Shown here piece after piece: positions 11,117 through 21,521 of a stretch of DNA of 64,000 bases (position 1 is the first letter of the stretch; each line of letters begins with the position of its first letter). Under the pieces are notes generated by a model. It was given only the letters and a program-made list of their open reading frames with translations. It searched no databases and was not told the origin of the DNA. Position numbers and translations under genes: made by a program. Source of the DNA: Agapetus fuscipes (Eukaryota > Arthropoda > Insecta > Trichoptera > Glossosomatidae); contig OX637346.1 in the NCBI GenBank assembly GCA_951799405.1, positions 13,787,215-13,851,214 on the forward strand, read 5' to 3'.

Positions 11117-11271
11117 CATAATTCAGGGAGAGGCGGCAAAAGTTGCAAGGATTGCCTTTATTTAAGATATTGGTCTTGTTTGTATGTTAGCATGCTACGT
11201 ATATGTGTTAACGCCAACTTACACAAGTTCGCTTGTAAATTTCAAATGTTAATATATCTTTGCAAGTGTTA
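11117..11271 (+). repeat. Old, diverged retroposon B copy
   Basis: Recognisable by CAGGGAGAGGCGGCAAAAGTT, GTGTTAACGCCAACTTACAC and the 3' TATATCTTTGCAA in the right order; the 5' third is missing. Confidence 0.6.
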
Positions 11272-12215
11272 TTAAGGATTTTATTAAAAATGACACTCTT
11301 TACATTCCTTAATAACAAAAATCTTGTTTGGAGAAATAAAGAACCTTTGATGTTTCCTTTATATACACACATACACGATCAAGAATATGTTTTTTCAAGA
11401 TTATATGCAGCCAGTAGGCGTATTAGCATAAGAAATTAACTATGCAATCCTAGCCACCTTCTTCTGAAACATGGACAGCGTTTAAAATAGTTTTAATTAC
11501 CACTTGAAGATCGAGGAGGTACTGCTTCTCCCAAAACTGGTTATTTACAAAATAATCTCAAAAAGGGAATTGAAAAAAATGTTTTTAAATTTAAATCTAT
11601 AAAAAATTAAGGATAGTATTTTTGTAGAACAGGTGATTAAGCTCACACCATTTTCTTAGTTTACAAGCTACCAACGTTTTGCTTAGGGAATGAATTCTTC
11701 ACAGCTGACTGTGAATAAATAATCTCTTTTCATAAAACACTGCAAAAAGCTATTTTTAATTCAGGAATAAATAAGAAATGTGGGAGGAATTAAATGGAGC
11801 GTGAAAACTAGGTCACCTGAAAGGTGTGGCGGGAACCTTTGCGGGGTTATTCATTAGATGGAGGGAAACCGAAACGTGAAGCAGACCGGCTGGTTAGTAT
11901 TCCGAAATTACTTTGAAACTGATGGAAGGTCGTTCCATAGAGATTTTTCTCTGTGGTTCGTAAGTTTCCCATAGGCTAGCGTTTCGCCATCGGTGGTTTG
12001 TAGCATTTAAGAATTAACGATTTCGAGATGCTGTGCATTGAAAAATTGAAAACCACATTTAAATCAATCTCTGTTTAGTTAGATTTAATTGACAAGGTGA
12101 AAGCACAACCAAAAACAATATAATGCATTTTGTTTTTTATTTGATTATCTTGAAAACTTTTTTCAATTTTTGCAATCAAGGAGTGTATGTATTTTTTTTT
12201 TTAATTGTTTTGTGG
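11272..12215. other. No gene recognised
   Basis: AT-rich, nothing assignable. Confidence 0.45.
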
Positions 12216-12415
12216 AAAGAAATGCAATTCACCAACTTATTTTGCCTGGCCAGTTGTCTTCATGCGAAAGCAGAAGCTTGTGTCCATGCAATGGCATCTG
12301 TTGAACCAAGGTCGAAGTTATGGTCAAGTGGGCCAGACGCAGATTCGAACCAACGTCATTCTGTACCAAATACGCTAGTCGAACACGCGCCTCTACCCCC
12401 TCGGCCATAATATCG
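12216..12415 (-). mobile_element. SINE-M copy (tRNA-derived)
   Basis: On the minus strand the head reads ATGGCCGAGGGGGTAGAGGC (box A) and GGTTCGAATCTGCGTCTGG (box B). It is followed by CTTGACCATAACTTCGACC and a tail ending GGTGAATTGCATTTCTTTCC. The head region recurs at 46575-46690 and the tail at 47515-47560, which shows it is a family and not a tRNA gene. Confidence 0.8.
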
Positions 12416-12895
12416 ACTAATAGACATAGTAGACATACAAGTAGACACTGCCTAGTTTTACATCTCCTTTCTTTTGTGTCACTTGTTATAAAAATCGGCG
12501 ATCATCACGACACTTTTCCCGATTGAATTTCATAAAATTAAAAGTAATGTGTTTTTTTATTACTTTTACATTTTTCACAGTTCATTTATACTGCGGGTTG
12601 ACGGTTTTCCTGTCCGGACATCGATGTTTAAAGTGAAGTTGGAACGACAATCCGCCGGCGCTGCGACAGTTGAAATTATTCCGCGCGATTACCTCGTGAC
12701 CCTGCCTGTACCCGTATCAATTCAAATCATATAACGGAATTACGCGGACTGGCGCGATCCCGGCAGCCGGGTAGCTCAGGGTTGCAAAGTAATATGTGCC
12801 GGGTATTGATAGTCAAATAAGATCGGGGATGAGAAGAGAACACAAGGAATCGCAAAGATGTAAAAACAGCTTCCTTGTTATCTTACTCTAATTTG
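12416..12895. other. Unassigned; coding-like patch at 12590-12735
   Basis: A 61-codon + strand frame (12549-12734) is GC-richer at its end and follows TTTTCACAG, an acceptor-like sequence. I do not recognise the peptide. Confidence 0.25.
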
Positions 12896-13073
12896 CAAAC
12901 ATATAGGATTCGCATTTAGATGCACGCCTCCAAGCAGACATTTTAAAATACGCGCTTACACATGTTGTGAATATGAAACCCAAAAACTCAAATGAACCCA
13001 GCAACTCGTTGCCCGAAAAATAAGTGGCATTGACAAAAGTCAGCCTCATATCAACTTGTTAGTCCAGATATTT
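12896..13073 (-). repeat. Diverged retroposon B copy
   Basis: Minus orientation, with degraded but ordered B boxes: GCGCTTACACATG, CAAATGAACCCAGCAACTCG, and TCAGCCTCATATCAACTTGT at its 5' end. Confidence 0.65.
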
Positions 13074-14188
13074 CATAAATTTCGGATGTAATAATGTGTT
13101 AAATACAGTTAATTTTGTATTTTAAGTGGCAATAATCAATGTTCGAATTTTTTGTTTAAATATATTTTTCTTGAAATATGTGCCTAGTGGAAATATTTTT
13201 TAAATTTAACTTCGGGATACGAGCTACAAATCCTTAAAAAAATCCAAGAAATCTCGTTGCTTTTGATTATATTGCATACTTTAAATCTATTTTTTCTGGC
13301 TTGCATAAATTAGCAGTTATGTAAGTTGATGGAGGAATACTTTTTGTCCATTTTTGCTTAAATTTTCTGTCTAATATCCACGCTGATCAAAAATCCTTAA
13401 ACTTGTATTTAAAATAACGTAAATACAAAACATGTATGGTGTAAGTTCAAGTAAAGAAACACCTACTATTTGAGATTGTGATAGAGGTTTTGTATCTGTA
13501 CATCTTAATAAGTCAGTGCTGTGATGTAATATGTATGAGGTGAATGTGAGGACAAATGTGGAATATAACATAATACTAACCTACATACATTATTACATAC
13601 TTGTAGATACATGCACGGAATTATACAGGCAAGGTGGCTTAGCGTGCCAACCGCTAGAACTAGATACATGTAGGTTGCAAGTAGCAACTCTGTAATCCTT
13701 TGTGTTTTGTGCGAGAACTACGCAAAGATCTAATTTGAATCGAATCGAATGAAACGGCCACTTTTCGTTCGCTTTATATGGAGATTTCGTTCGGCATTGT
13801 GCTGGAAAAGTTTCGAGAAAGAATGTTATTTAGCGAGCAGCGCTTTAAAGCGTCTAGACGTAGAAATGCGTTTTCCATTTCCATTCAAACTGCAGTCCAT
13901 AAACTACGCGAACAAAGATTTTTAAATCAATTTTATCCTCCGGTTTCCTCTCGCGTAATGGCGCAATTTGTAATTCCACATAATAAAGTAACGAGCGAAC
14001 ACAACGCTAGTTAATTCTGTTTGTTATATTTTTACTTGGACGAGTCTAAAACTTTTTATTGTCATTCTCAAAGAAATCTATTGAACGTTTTAGAGTAACG
14101 ATAAAAAGAATTTTTAGAAAAACAACAAAAATGCCTTGTTGGAAAAACAGAAATGAACCCTGAATAAAATGGTGGAAATTAAGCGTTG
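13074..14188. other. No gene recognised
   Basis: Contains a 78-codon + strand frame at 13778-14014 without a known domain. Otherwise AT-rich. Confidence 0.4.
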
Positions 14189-14200
14189 TAGCCAGTCGCT

Positions 14201-14502
14201 TCTTCTTCTTCTTCTTGCGCCACTTCTAACGAAGATCGGCGATCATCATAGCTATTTTGATTTTTGATGCTGCGGCTCGAAACAGGGAATTGGTGCTTCT
14301 GCCGAACCACTGTCGCAGGTTCTTCAGCCACGATGTCCTTCGGCGTCCCTGAGATCTTCTCCCCTCAATCTTACCCTGAATGATAAGATGAAGGAGACGG
14401 TACTTCTCATTTCTCATAATGTGACCGAAGTACATTAGCTTTCTCTGCTTAATGGTATACAGGAGCTCCTTTGTAGTGCGCATTCGCTAGAATAGCCTAG
14501 AA
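14201..14502 (-). mobile_element. 5'-truncated LINE with (AAG)n tail and 12-bp TSD
   Basis: The insertion lies between two perfect copies of TAGCCAGTCGCT (14189-14200 and 14503-14514). On the minus strand it holds the last about 86 codons of a LINE ORF2 followed by a short 3' UTR and an (AAG)5 tail abutting the duplication. These are the features of target-primed reverse transcription. Confidence 0.9.
14226..14483 (-). pseudogene. C-terminal end of LINE ORF2
   Basis: 85 codons at the C-terminal end of a non-LTR retrotransposon polyprotein, downstream of the reverse transcriptase. The peptide includes KLMYFGHIMRNEKYRLLHLI and then GRRSQGRRRTSWLKNL, and ends NSLFRAAASKIKIAMMIADLR-like. This arrangement (Y.GHI.RN.KY.LL.LI..GK, then RR..SWLKNLR.WF, then LFRAA..K..IA.MIA) is common at the ends of LINE ORFs in arthropods, often mislabelled craniofacial development protein 2-like. 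The frame is intact but only a tail, so it is not a functional protein. It belongs to a lineage distinct from the RT-LINE copies at 29.5 and 51.9 kb, with a different C-terminus and tail. Confidence 0.85.
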
Positions 14503-14514
14503 TAGCCAGTCGCT

Positions 14515-15342
14515 AGAAAATCTTAACGTAGAATGACTTTAAATTAGTCCAATAATAAGCGAGTACTTTTTACAGATCAAGTGAAAATGTAATTGCTTCG
14601 CAATGACAAATGTTGTTTGATTTTAAGGATGCTTTTGCAGTACATAAAACAAAATAACCTCCACATATAAAGCAGTGACATTTCGTCACTCTCGTTTTCC
14701 AAGCAGACAAATGGTGAACGCAAGCACGTCCGCACATTTCACAGGGAACGCTCGCTTCATTCATCCTCACGTCACGAATGACGGATCGATTGGAACATTT
14801 GTGTTTTGCCAAATTAAATTTCCATATCCAGGTGTCGGAGGAGATTTATTTCCTCTGTGACTGAGGTCACCTTTGGCAGGTCCTGCAAAACGTACCTTCG
14901 GGGAGGTAAGTGCTCTAGGGCTCAAATTGTCTTTCAGAAAACTTGCGTGGTAAACTTAACTTCGAAAGGTATAACTCTCAACCTTAGGTCACTTTAAGGA
15001 AATCTGGGCGGTATAAGACAATGAAAAAACAATTTTCAAACGATTGGTCAATTAGAAGAACGTTTACGTTAAAAACGAGATGGTTAGGGTTCAATTCGCA
15101 CCGAAGATTTCAGATATGATTTTACTCAGCTTTCACTGGAAATGAGAACCCATTCCCTGGAGATCAGATTAACCCCCATTCTTAGCTAATAGGTTGTCGT
15201 AATGTATTAAAGATCCGTTTTTTTGTTTAAAAAGTATACGTGAAAAGACACATTTATTTTCTGTCTCAAACCATTTTCATGGTGTCTGAATGACAAAAGA
15301 ACTGGGAACATATTTTCTTCCAAATTTAGGTCACTTTCAACA
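14515..15342. other. No gene recognised
   Basis: From about 14860 to 15700 the phrase CTCAGGTCACTTTCA or close variants recurs at irregular spacing (for example near 14870, 14985, 15330, 15560, 15620, 15690), suggesting a very degenerate repeat. Confidence 0.4.
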
Positions 15343-15506
15343 GGCAGTCTCATCACTACGGTAATTCTTACCTACCGAATATCGGTAATATTTGTATGAA
15401 GACCTGTCAATCTAAGATGGCCGCAAGTGAACAGCTGATTAGCCTTCATACAAATATTACCGATGTTTGGTAGGTAAGAATTACCATGGTTATGAGACTT
15501 CCAGCC
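15343..15506. mobile_element. MITE-D copy 2
   Basis: 164 bp with inverted arms (GTCTCATCACTACGGTAATT at left, matching right arm) and the asymmetric core inverted relative to copy 1. The left tip has lost about 4 bases (GGCAGTC versus GGCTGGAAGTC). Confidence 0.85.
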
Positions 15507-16027
15507 GTGGGTAAAAAAACAGAACGAGTGTTATAGTACTGTCGTCTCTTGTTCAAGTCATTTTCATCAGGACTGGCGATAAAAGAAATCATGGGAAGTA
15601 TTTACATCCTTTGTAGCTCAGGTAACTTTCAGCGAAAATAGGAAACGGTAAAAAAAACCTAGGGAGATATCTCCTCCCTGGCTCAGGTCACTTTCATCAG
15701 GTTTGGAAGCCCGTGAGAGCTGCCCGATAAGATTGATTGGGCTCTTTATCTTCGTTCTAATCCCCGTGGGATTCTTTTATCCCGCCCATTGTACACAACT
15801 TATGTACACCGCGTATACGTGGCGAAGATTGAAAACACCCTTTTCAGGTGAATACATGGAGCGATCGGCTTTTTCTTTGTTTTGCAATGTTGAATTTCAC
15901 TCTCACACTTGACCTTTTGATCATTCATTACATTATTTTAGTAGCTTCACTGTCAGTCAACACTACATACTGAATTTATTTTCGAAAAAAAAATCCCTTT
16001 AAATTCAATAGTTTTTTTGGATAATAA
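15507..16027. other. No gene recognised
   Basis: Includes a 69-codon frame at 15703-15912 with no recognised domain. Confidence 0.4.
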
Positions 16028-16273
16028 ATAATAATAATAATCTAAGTTGCAAGGATATATTCATTTAAAGCTCTCAGATGTATGCCCACAAACCAACAGG
16101 TGTAGTTCGCGCTTACAAATGCTGAATGTGTACTTACAAATAAAATCCAAACCTCAAATGAACATAAGCCCCACAACTTTTGCCGACCTTCCCTGAAACA
16201 GGGGTGACATTGGCAAAGTGAACCATTTTTTACAGTATGGGTGGTCAGCCTCATACCAACCTATAAGTCAAGA
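16028..16273 (-). mobile_element. Retroposon B copy, young subfamily
   Basis: Full-length minus-strand copy with a (TAA)n-type tail. The 213-bp section 16042-16254 differs from 56937-57149 at a single base, so it also carries the same 70-codon open frame. The subfamily motif is ACATTCAGCATTTGTAAGCG instead of CATGCGGCATG. Confidence 0.9.
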
Positions 16274-17095
16274 ATGGATGAATCTTGTAAATCGTACATT
16301 GTTAAAAAAAGTACATAAAAACTATCGTGGACAAAATATTTTCTCGTTGATAATCACGAAAGCAAATTAAATAGACAATTAAAGTTCAAAACTAAAAACT
16401 GTTTTTTTTCGCAATCATCTGGATTTTTAATTAAGCCTAGAATATGTCGCAATAAAATACTTTTAAGGAATGCGAATTTTTGTCTGCAAAAGCTTTATCT
16501 CCATTTTTTTATACACAATCACAAAGTAGGCTGATTTATAAAGGAACGAAAATCTCGCATTAAAAAACGGAACAATTCGGTTAACGGCCTACAATAAAAA
16601 ATATATGGTTTTTCAAACTACTCGCCGTTGTATTTGCTTATCTCTTATCGTGAAATATCGCTATTTGACTTTAGGTTTTCTTCACTATCAATTCTTTCTC
16701 GTGGACGTTATTTACATTCCACAAAGCCTCCCCTTTGCATGCCGCTTACGGCCTTATTCACAAACAGTTTCTTAATTTTAAATAGCTTGTTTAAAGTCAA
16801 AATTAGTGGTTGTACTATTTTTAAAAACTATGCGCGTTCAAAGTAGTTATTTATGATAATAAACCTTTGAGTTGTCTTTTTTTCATCTGTTTAAAAACTC
16901 AAATTATACAGCTTTTTTTATAGTGGATGTTTGGTGTTTAAAACGGAGATAGTCCAAGGTTTTTTTAAACAAGGTTTTGACAGCAATTGAGCCTTTCTTA
17001 GAAATTAGAAACTTATTCCTCTATATACAGATAAAAGTCTTCCAAATGGAAGTAGTGCTGGTCCCTTAAAATGTGAAAATAAAAAGCTCCTTAAT
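16274..17095. other. No gene recognised
   Basis: AT-rich, nothing assignable. Confidence 0.45.
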
Positions 17096-17171
17096 AATAA
17101 TAATAATAAACACAGAATTTATATAGCGCCTTTTATGACAATGTGTCACTACAAAGGCGCTTAAAATCAAT
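17096..17171. repeat. (TAA)n plus GCGC-type inverted repeat fragment
   Basis: A (TAA)4-5 run is followed by TTTATATAGCGCCTTTTATG, with AAAGGCGCTTAAAA downstream. A TATAGCGC...GCGC pair next to a trinucleotide tail is a widespread type of short dispersed repeat; the family is not identified. Confidence 0.45.
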
Positions 17172-17389
17172 CATAAATTTTCAAGCATTCAACGGTAACA
17201 AGTGCTTTATATGCAGCTTAGAAAGCAAATATCAGAATAAGTATAAAAGAACTAGGAAGCTGTTCTTAACATTTAAATAATAAACAATGTTTGAGCCATC
17301 TTGTTGCCAAGTATTTTCTCAACGAGCGTGCAAATTTAAACAAGAAAACATTTAATTGCAATCGTTTTTTACTGCTTGTTTTTCAGTAG

Positions 17390-17780
17390 ACTTGATGACA
17401 CTGAATAAGGGCGATAGTTCGCATGGGGGTAGTGTGTCTGTCTGATATCTTGGCAAAGCATCTACAGCCAGCCCCTTTAGCCGATAAGGGTGCACACCCT
17501 GGGGGTCTCTGGGGGTTTCTGGGGGTCTTCAGGCGCCTTCGCCCACCAGCTAGCCGCGCTCGAAAGTGATTTATGCTGAGTTTCACTCGACACGACCGGA
17601 TTTTCCGCCGCCTTGGGCGAAACAAGCGGCGAGCGACGTCCGGAAGCCAATGCTACGCCGGCAAGTGAAATATGGATCCTCACCTGGACGCGCAGCGGAA
17701 CTCCGGAGCCTTTTACCGTGTTTACTTTTGAGCGGGCAGCGAGCGGGGAGATTATGCTGAATGACGCTGGCATTTTTTTT
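17390..17780. other. GC-rich island, unassigned
   Basis: About 390 bp of distinctly higher GC, with many CpGs, in AT-rich DNA. Open frames on both strands (+ 17613-17795, - 17383-17625, - 17477-17773) reflect low stop density, and none is recognisable. It contains three G5 tracts at about 17500-17527 (unit GGGGGTCTCT-like). Possible explanations are a first exon or promoter of an undetected gene, or an unknown repeat. Confidence 0.35.
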
Positions 17781-18443
17781 AATCAAACAGTTTAAAGCCA
17801 CAACATTTCCGGCTGTATTAAAGTCGGCTCTGATTTCAAACGTTAACCTTTTAGTTTTTTTTTATTGTCTTGCCTTTTTGCTTCGTGAGAAAATTTACGT
17901 CGTGTAATCACAGCTGAAATAAAAAGACTAGTATTTTTTTTCTATGGAATTAGCAAAGAAGAATTTGAAAAAGTAGTTTCATTTTGAATATGACATTTAT
18001 TTCAAGTATGCATAAAACTGAGTTGCCCATTTCGTATTCCCTTTTTTAATGTTTATTCACAAATTTTAACAGTTATTAATGATTATTTCCACACTCAAAA
18101 GTTATAACGTTTTCATTTTAATCTATTTTTAAAAAAATCCTTATTTTGGAATAGCAAGTTCTCATTTTTTGTATAAGCTTACATTACAAAACAAATCAAA
18201 ACTGGAATGAATATCTAGCATTCTTGAATTCAAATCCAAGCTAGAAAATGGTCGTTATGCTAACTGACCTATTCAATGTTTTGTCAGTCTCAGTGACTGA
18301 CACTGAACTAATTTAATGACACAACGTCAGTCATCATTGGCTGATGCAGTGCAACGCGTATAAAACATTATCCTACCTTAATTTTCCTGAATCCCATAAA
18401 TAGAACAAATGGATAAAAGCCAAGTCGTTCTCTAGGATTTCTG
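17781..18443. other. No gene recognised
   Basis: AT-rich. A short palindromic stretch (GTCAGTCTCAGTGACTGACAC) lies at about 18283-18303. Confidence 0.45.
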
Positions 18444-18914
18444 TTGTGTCTTCTATACATTTTTTTTAATTTACGCGATCTAAGGATATGTATGAAATGT
18501 TGTATACTCAGGGTAGAAGCCTTTTGTATAGCCAGCCCTCTGCGATGGAATACCTTACCAAACGAGCTAAAAACTGCGGAGAGTGCCAATGCTTTAAAAT
18601 CAGGATTGAAAGAGGATGTGAAAGTTAAGGTACAAAAGAATGTGATGAGATGGTTTGGGCATGTGGAAAGAATGAATGATGATAGACTGACAAAGTATGT
18701 ATACAAAGAAAGTGTGAAAGGAAAAAGAGGGAAGGGACGACCGAGAAAAGTATGGAGTGATCAGATTGAGGAGATTGTGAAAGAATGGGATATACAAAGT
18801 GAGCGTAAAAGAAGAAAATACATGAAAAAGGTGATGGATATGAATGAATTGAAAGAGGTATGTAAGGATAGGAAAAAATGGAGGCAACTCTGCAGATGCT
18901 CTGGCCACCCCTAG
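18444..18914 (+). pseudogene. In-frame fusion of two LINE ORF2 C-termini
   Basis: The 156-codon frame has two halves. Residues about 20-55 (FCIASPLRWNTLPNELKTAE, then SANALKSGLK) match the F..A...WN.LP..L..A.S...FK..LK ending typical of CR1/L2-type and related LINE polymerases. Residues about 53-156 match the RT-LINE C-terminus seen at 29479-30441: KVKVQKNVMRWFGHVERMND, then GKRGKGRPRKVW, ending CSGHP. The join falls at GLKE, a string both lineages could supply, so the two tails run on in frame. It has no catalytic domain. The stop (TAG) is followed by a hexamer tail. Confidence 0.8.
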
Positions 18915-18955
18915 CGGAATGGCGACAGAGTTACAATTACAGTTACAGAAGACAT
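18605..18955 (+). mobile_element. RT-LINE 3' end, CSGHP subfamily
   Basis: Carries the C-terminal codons, then CCACCCCTAGCGGAATGGCG and a tail of TTACAATTACAGTTACAG (hexamer). It is the same subfamily as 22025-22123 and 60318-60560. Confidence 0.85.
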
Positions 18956-19634
18956 GTCTGTTCAATAGGGGCTTTGGCTCTGCAGTGCCCTTGCGGTGAA
19001 TTCACAAAACGGCACTAAAAATATTGACAAATTACTATTATTATTATATATTTTTCACTTGTTATTTAACACTCTTCGTATATTGTACAAAAGAACCTGT
19101 TGGCAGTCAGTGTGAACTATCCAACTAAAACACGTTTTTTTTTTTTGCAAAAAATACGCGTTTAAATAATGGTAATGATATGAAATTTATGCAGAGGTTA
19201 GGTGAGATAAACACCGGATGAAATAAATGTTAAGTTAAGTAAGTTGTCCACTTATCTAGCGCCCACAATCCCATTGAGATTTTTGTCTCCGCCATTGCTT
19301 ACATACATTAGGGCGGGTGTTCGCGTCCCCGCTACACCTGGTTAAGGGATGATTCGCGATAAGGGAGAAGGGTCGCGCGTAAATAACGCAGTTACTGTAA
19401 TGGTCGACGCTTAAGGCGCCCCGAGATGCGAGAAACAAAGGGCAGTACATGTGAATGCCACAAATTCCTAAAATTTAATTGAATTAAAAAATAAATTTCA
19501 TAGTCATAAAAGCTTAGACTGCGCCATTTTAAAGAAACACTGAACTTTATTTAATTATTAGAAAAAATGTAGCTTTCATTTTGTGCAACTCTCTTTTCAT
19601 TTTATGTATGACAGCAGTTTATTTTAGACACTAA
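18956..19634. other. No gene recognised; GC-richer patch
   Basis: 19258-19445 is GC-richer with CpGs (for example GGGTCGCGCGTAAATAACGC); unassigned. The rest is AT-rich. Confidence 0.4.
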
Positions 19635-19719
19635 GGGCCTGTTGCATCAAACTCCAATCAGACAAAGATTAAAATTACGTATGATTTCTCTCATCAAATC
19701 AAAAATTTGGTTACATAAA

Positions 19720-19773
19720 GAAGTATGTAAGGATAGAAAGAAATGGCGGCTGATCTGTAATGATGGCGGCTAG
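19720..19773 (+). pseudogene. RT-LINE 3' scrap
   Basis: GAAGTATGTAAGGATAGAAAG aligns with the (K)EVCKDRK codons near the LINE C-terminus; the following GGCGGC-rich bases fit the degraded end. About 54 bp. Confidence 0.6.
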
Positions 19774-19880
19774 TGTTAGTTAAAGTAAAATTGGTTTTAT
19801 ATTTTAGTTTTTTTTTTTTATGTCCATGTTTATATTATTATTTATTGATTTAAAAAATGTAATTTTTGATGTAAGTATGT

Positions 19881-20120
19881 TCCTTGACTTATAGGTTGGT
19901 ATGCGGCTGACCACCCATACACTTTGCCAATGTCACCCTTGTTTCAGGGAAGGACGGCAAGAGTTGCAGGGCTTATGTTCATTTGAGATTGGGGTTTTAT
20001 AATGTAGGTCCACATGCGGCATGTGTTAGCGCGAAATTATACATGTCTGCTTGTGGGAATGCATTTAATATAAATCTTAAATGATATATATCCTTGCAGC
20101 TTAGATTAGATTAGATTAGA
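19881..20120 (+). mobile_element. Retroposon B copy with (TAGAT)n tail
   Basis: Full-length copy starting TCCTTGACTTATAGGTTGG and ending in a clean (TTAGA)4 tail at 20101-20120. It is nested in the R element. Confidence 0.9.
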
Positions 20121-20279
20121 CAAATACGTGAACAAGCTGATGTACATTTTTTTCCTGTTTAAATTCCATCATATTGTTACCTACTTCCGAGAAATGTTTA
20201 ACCGAGGTCCTTACCAGAATTAAGCAATCAAATTTGATGTGTCAATCAAATATTAATTGGAGGTCGGTGCAACAGGATC

Positions 20280-21131
20280 TAACGTTATTTTATGAAAATC
20301 TGGTATAATTTTTAATACAATGTGCGATTATAGCCGGTGACTAACCTTTTTTGAGTAATGGACAAAAATACACTGATTATTATTTTTATTTTTTTATGAA
20401 ATGTTTCAGCGGAAACTTTGTAGCACTCCATTTTTCTTAATATGAGAACAAACACTGTTTTATTCAAAAAAAAAATTTTTATTAATTACAAAAATATTTA
20501 ATTTTTTCTCATTGCAATATAACTTGAAATAAGCAAGGATTTTGTCAGTTGGAGTATAAACATGAATTTGTCTACTCGGAATGCTGTATTCTCCAGCGGT
20601 CTCCATTTCCCAAATTATTAAAACTTTACGTTGAAACTCAACCATTGCGTTTACCAAAACTGTTTGGCAACAAAAACAGTTCGTCTAGTGAGCGTTTGTA
20701 ATTTCACACATTTTTAGTAACACACTTCGATTCAGCTTGAAAGTGAAAATTTATACTTGGTCTCCAGGAGGCTCTTTCTCGGATCCTTCCCTGAATAATA
20801 TATCCACCTGGAGTACCAGCATACATGGCGGGGCAAGTGATGGCGGTGATTATCCTGTGTATTTATATAACACCCTGTAATCAGGAAGAACATTTAGTCT
20901 ACTGGGTTTTTTACATGTGTAACAATTTACCACAAATTACCGGTCATTTGTTGTGTACATGGTAGTTTTTGTACATGGTATGAAACTTATACTTTGTTTT
21001 GTTACATTAGAATTCCGGTGTAATATATATTTTTTTATTTAATGTTAACTCTTAAACAGACTCGTGTAGGTTTGTGTTTAAATATAAAGCGATAAAAGTA
21101 AATGAGTTTTTAATTTATTTAGTCTGATTGG
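20280..21131. other. No gene recognised; G-core scrap at 20665-20725
   Basis: AACAGTTCGTCTAGTGAGCG at about 20678 matches the core shared by G-family copies at 32757 and 43015. Nothing else is assignable. Confidence 0.45.
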
Positions 21132-21139
21132 ATGAATTC

Positions 21140-21350
21140 TAGGGGCGTGCATTCCATACAGGCACATGCACATAATAGGTAGGAAATATATGCTAAAAAA
21201 CGCATTTAAGCTTGACATTTAAAATTCAAAATTTAAGTTCCATTGGAGCCATCGTAAACACTTCAGTCAATTTCGAAGGACTTTAATGGAATGGGAGAAA
21301 ATATTTATTCTGAAATTTATATGCTTTTGTATACACTATGCACGCGCCTG
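21140..21350 (+). mobile_element. hAT-like MITE-E, copy 1
   Basis: The termini read (T)AGGGGCGTGCATTCCATAC and ...ATGCACGCGCCTG. The flanks ATGAATTC and TTGAATGC match at 6 of 8 bases, which fits an aged 8-bp duplication. The interior aligns with 43394-43667 and with 23597-23812 in reverse. Confidence 0.82.
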
Positions 21351-21353
21351 TTG

Positions 21354-21521
21354 AATGCTTGCATTCAATACCAGAGGGATTTGGTTAGGTCTTAACAAAA
21401 GGAATCATAAATGATTGAGTATTGCAGCGTTTATTTCAAAAGCCGAAATGAAATTACCGGCATAGTTTTCTCAGCCGCCACAAAGAAATGAGAAGCAGCC
21501 CCCACGGGAGCTGAAATCCCC
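21354..21521 (+). repeat. SINE-A fragment, head partly lost
   Basis: Starts at the SINE-A TGCTTGCATTC segment and continues through GTTTATTTCAAA, TACCGGCA and GGGAGCTG boxes with many changes. It abuts MITE-E. Confidence 0.65.

Larger units (their letters stand above)
19635..20279 (-). mobile_element. R-family element, copy 2, with nested insertions
   Basis: The ends are inverted (GGGCCTGTTGCATCAAACTC at left, a GTCGGTGCAACAGGATC end at right) and flanked by TAA on both sides (19632-19634 and 20280-20282). The R-derived ends match 7342-7581 in reverse. The interior holds a LINE 3' scrap (19720-19773) and a retroposon B (19881-20120), so R inserted first. The TAA flanks and termini would fit PIF/Harbinger, but this is not proven. 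Confidence 0.75.

Noticed and set aside
16042..16254. 70-codon open frame found identically at 56937-57149
   Set aside because: Both lie inside near-identical retroposon B copies. Identity reflects the repeat's youth, and other B copies do not keep the frame.
17496..17530. G-quadruplex
   Set aside because: Only three clear G5 tracts are close together; a fourth is lacking within usual loop lengths, so a stable intramolecular structure is not supported.
18600..18965. 121-codon minus-strand frame rich in Phe/Ser/His
   Set aside because: Antisense of the LINE C-terminus; the same composition appears opposite every LINE copy.
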